Of a stretch of DNA of 64,000 bases, positions 62,165 through 64,000 are shown one piece after another. The translations under genes and the position numbers were made by a program. Every line of letters starts with the position of its first letter. Positions within the stretch are counted from its first letter, which is position 1. The notes under the pieces are model-generated. The model searched no databases, had not been told where the DNA came from, and saw nothing but the letters and a program-made list of their open reading frames with translations. The stretch covers positions 1 through 64,000 of the forward strand of contig JACOTG010000005.1 in assembly GCA_016178505.1 (NCBI GenBank), read 5' to 3'. This stretch comes from Planctomycetota bacterium. GTDB taxonomy: Bacteria; Planctomycetota; JACOTG01.

Positions 62165-64000
62165 CTACGGGTATTGGAAACGAATCCTGAGGTCGTTGAT
62201 GATCGGCCGCGGCACGTCCGTCAGTGCTGCCGTCGACACGAAGTCGACTTGGAAGAGAATGAACTGGAACCCATCCAACGCACGGATGTCGGCCAAAGGC
62301 GGTTGTGAATTGCTCGGATCGTTCTCGTCGATCGACGGGATGATCGTCGCCGGGTCGACTTCGTTCGGGTTGGTCGCCTTCGCTCGAGCGCCGCGGAAGC
62401 GGATCAGCACCGTCACCCGTGGATCGACCGGAGCGCCGAGGTGGATGTCGGTCACCGTCGGCACCTGGGTGCCGTCCGATTGCAGTAGCAAGCGACCGGT
62501 CGCGGGATCGGTCGCGTCGAAGGCATAGCGCGCCGAGAGCACGTTCGTGTCGAGGAACTTCGAGAGCGCGAGACTCTTCGAGAAAACCACCGGGTCCAGC
62601 ATGGCGATCGAAGGCATCGGGAGGATCGCCGAATTGGCGGTGACGCTCCCGTCGAGGTCTTCGAGTCGGATCCGGCCGGTTCCGCCTGTTCCGCCGTCAC
62701 CCTCGTTGGCGTTACCCATTCCGCCGGCGCTGCCAACGGCGGCGAGACCCGCCGACCCGATCGGATCGATGATGCGCGCCTGAATCTTGATCGCCCCGCC
62801 CGACCCGCCGCCACCCCCCGCGCTGGCGGGCGGTGCCGTGCCGGCCTGGAAGAACCCGAGCCCGCCGACGCCACCGTTCGCGGTGATGCTGCCGGTGGCA
62901 GCGATCGTCACGTTTTCCCCGGACTCGATGACGACCGCACCGCCGCCACCACCGCCGCTGCCTCCTGACGAGTCCAATGGGAACTGAACATTCCCGGGCT
63001 TGTTGCCACCGGCGCCGCCGCCGGAGCCGCCGATGAACGGATCGATCGCGGGATTCCCGTAGATCGCGCCCGGCGAGCCGGCTGCGCCCATTCCACCGGT
63101 CGCGTCACTGCCTCGTTGACCGTAGCTTCCGCAACCTCCACCTCCCGCAAGTCCGGACGAAGAGTTGGCACGACGTCCACCACCTCCGCCACCCTGTCCC
63201 ATGCCCATGTCGGCGAAGCAGGGGGTCAGCGAGTTGCAGTCGAGGGGATTGGCCGGTGCGCGCGAGGACCCGCCGCGGAAGCCGCCGGGGCCCGCCGCGC
63301 CGCCTTGCCGAATCGCGTTGTTGTTGCCTTGGCCGGTCAAACCGTCGCCGCCGTTCACGCGGAGGAGTCCCGCGATCGAAACGGGGCCGATCGACTTGAT
63401 TCGCAAAGGCGGTCCACCGCTGCCGATGACGGTCGTCCCGGCCGGAATCGTCACGCTCGTGAAATTGTAGATGCCCTGGTTCTTGTTCGTGTCGAGCGTG
63501 CACGTCCAGGCGTTCGGGTTGTTCGGGTCCGGCTGCGTGCAAAATGCCGCCTCGCGGCCGGTGAACGCGCCGTCGCTGCCGCTGCCTCCGAGTCCGCGAC
63601 CGGACTGCAGGAACCCCGAATGATTCGTGTTCCACTCGGCGGTCGACGACGGATCGAAGTTCTTCAGGTCATCGAACGGCTCGAAGAATTGATCGTCCGT
63701 CGGAGGCGTCGAGCCGGTCTGGAAGGTAACGGAGAACGGCACGAGCGAATTCCCCGCGAAATCGCGAATGGCCGAAACAGCCTGGATGTTGATTTGTGAG
63801 TTCCCGGCGATCGTGAATGCCGTCTTGAGCTTGGCGACGACGAAATACCGCCCGCTCGTTCCAAAGTTCGCCTGGAACTCCTGCTGGAAGTCGAGCGAGA
63901 TCGGGATGCGCCGCGCGGCGTCCGGCACACCGTTGCCGTCGGTGTCGACTCGATTCGTCAGGTCCGAAAGGATGAAGTTGTCCGGTTGCCCGTCGCCATC
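62165..64000 (-). CDS. Glycine-rich surface protein, N-terminus beyond window
   Basis: At least 612 residues, open to the window edge. The visible start carries calcium-type repeats (DTDGNGVPDAA, DGDGQPDNF). A beta-rich part follows (FQQEFQANFGTSGRYFVVAK), then about 250 residues extremely rich in Gly with many GG runs (GSGGGAGG, GGGGGSGGAI), and a C-terminal beta domain ending in PIINDLRIRFQYP. It looks like a large secreted or outer-surface protein. The GTG at 63928 is not a real start, since the frame continues upstream. Confidence 0.8.
   Translation of the reverse strand, partial: DGDGQPDNFILSDLTNRVDTDGNGVPDAARRIPISLDFQQEFQANFGTSGRYFVVAKLKTAFTIAGNSQINIQAVSAIRDFAGNSLVPFSVTFQTGSTPPTDDQFFEPFDDLKNFDPSSTAEWNTNHSGFLQSGRGLGGSGSDGAFTGREAAFCTQPDPNNPNAWTCTLDTNKNQGIYNFTSVTIPAGTTVIGSGGPPLRIKSIGPVSIAGLLRVNGGDGLTGQGNNNAIRQGGAAGPGGFRGGSSRAPANPLDCNSLTPCFADMGMGQGGGGGGRRANSSSGLAGGGGCGSYGQRGSDATGGMGAAGSPGAIYGNPAIDPFIGGSGGGAGGNKPGNVQFPLDSSGGSGGGGGGAVVIESGENVTIAATGSITANGGVGGLGFFQAGTAPPASAGGGGGSGGAIKIQARIIDPIGSAGLAAVGSAGGMGNANEGDGGTGGTGRIRLEDLDGSVTANSAILPMPSIAMLDPVVFSKSLALSKFLDTNVLSARYAFDATDPATGRLLLQSDGTQVPTVTDIHLGAPVDPRVTVLIRFRGARAKATNPNEVDPATIIPSIDENDPSNSQPPLADIRALDGFQFILFQVDFVSTAALTDVPRPIINDLRIRFQYP

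Overview
The window is one contiguous stretch of GC-rich bacterial chromosome, dense with protein genes. It has no rRNA, CRISPR array, transposase or phage gene. Several genes suggest a member of the Planctomycetota or a close relative. These are a TPR protein fused to two RNA-polymerase alpha-CTD-like domains, a DUF1844 protein, Thr-nucleophile sulfatase-fold proteins, a very large Ser/Thr-kinase plus histidine-kinase hybrid, and a small conserved 68-residue protein. KDO synthesis (kdsB) implies a Gram-negative envelope. The phylum is an inference from gene content only.

Layout. 1-2652: guaA (cut by the window edge) and guaB. 2889-6994: a BatA/DUF58 (aerotolerance-type) operon headed by a small lipoprotein. 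7139-9150: purC-mtnA. 9342-16841: small, PilZ, phosphoglycerate mutase, tRNA-Ala, GDPD, bicupin, HEAT-repeat, lipoprotein and TPR genes. 16911-20241: an OGG1-type glycosylase, cinA and argG. 23 kb to 28.7 kb: a five-gene operon of two paralogous B12-type radical SAM proteins around anmK, then a NagZ-type GH3 enzyme and a sodium symporter, which looks like anhydro-muropeptide recycling. 28.9-33.4 kb: two divergent sulfatase-fold proteins, then a 182-bp element of nested inverted repeats. 33.7-37.1 kb: lipoprotein-kdsB-pyrG-DUF1844. 37.4-38.7 kb: a methyltransferase and a KdkA-like kinase. 38.8-42.9 kb: LysM protein, NtrC-type regulator, rpmB, DUF4416 and TPR genes. 42.9-45.6 kb: a glycine riboswitch with terminator, two leader ORFs that copy the start of gcvT, then gcvT-gcvH-lipoyl ligase. 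45.6-55.3 kb: a parvulin-type PPIase, a double CMD protein, a biotin carboxylase and its carrier, a radical-SAM-like protein missing a cluster cysteine, TPR-alphaCTD, ruvA and mnmG. 55.4-64 kb: the giant sensor kinase, a small secreted protein and a glycine-rich surface protein that runs off the window.

Most notable: three otherwise well-formed minus-strand genes (the HEAT-repeat protein, the biotin carrier protein and the near-universal tRNA-modification gene mnmG) are each interrupted by one in-frame UGA, with no frameshift and with coding homology on both sides. UGA is also the ordinary stop codon here, often in overlapping stop/start junctions, so a whole-genome reassignment is ruled out. 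Read-through, sequence error and pseudogenes remain possible. Second is the triplicated gcvT start behind a glycine riboswitch, which makes a chain of coupled mini-ORFs. Third is the structured palindromic element at 33471-33652. Promoter-like hexamers lie unusually close to several start codons, suggesting leaderless mRNAs.
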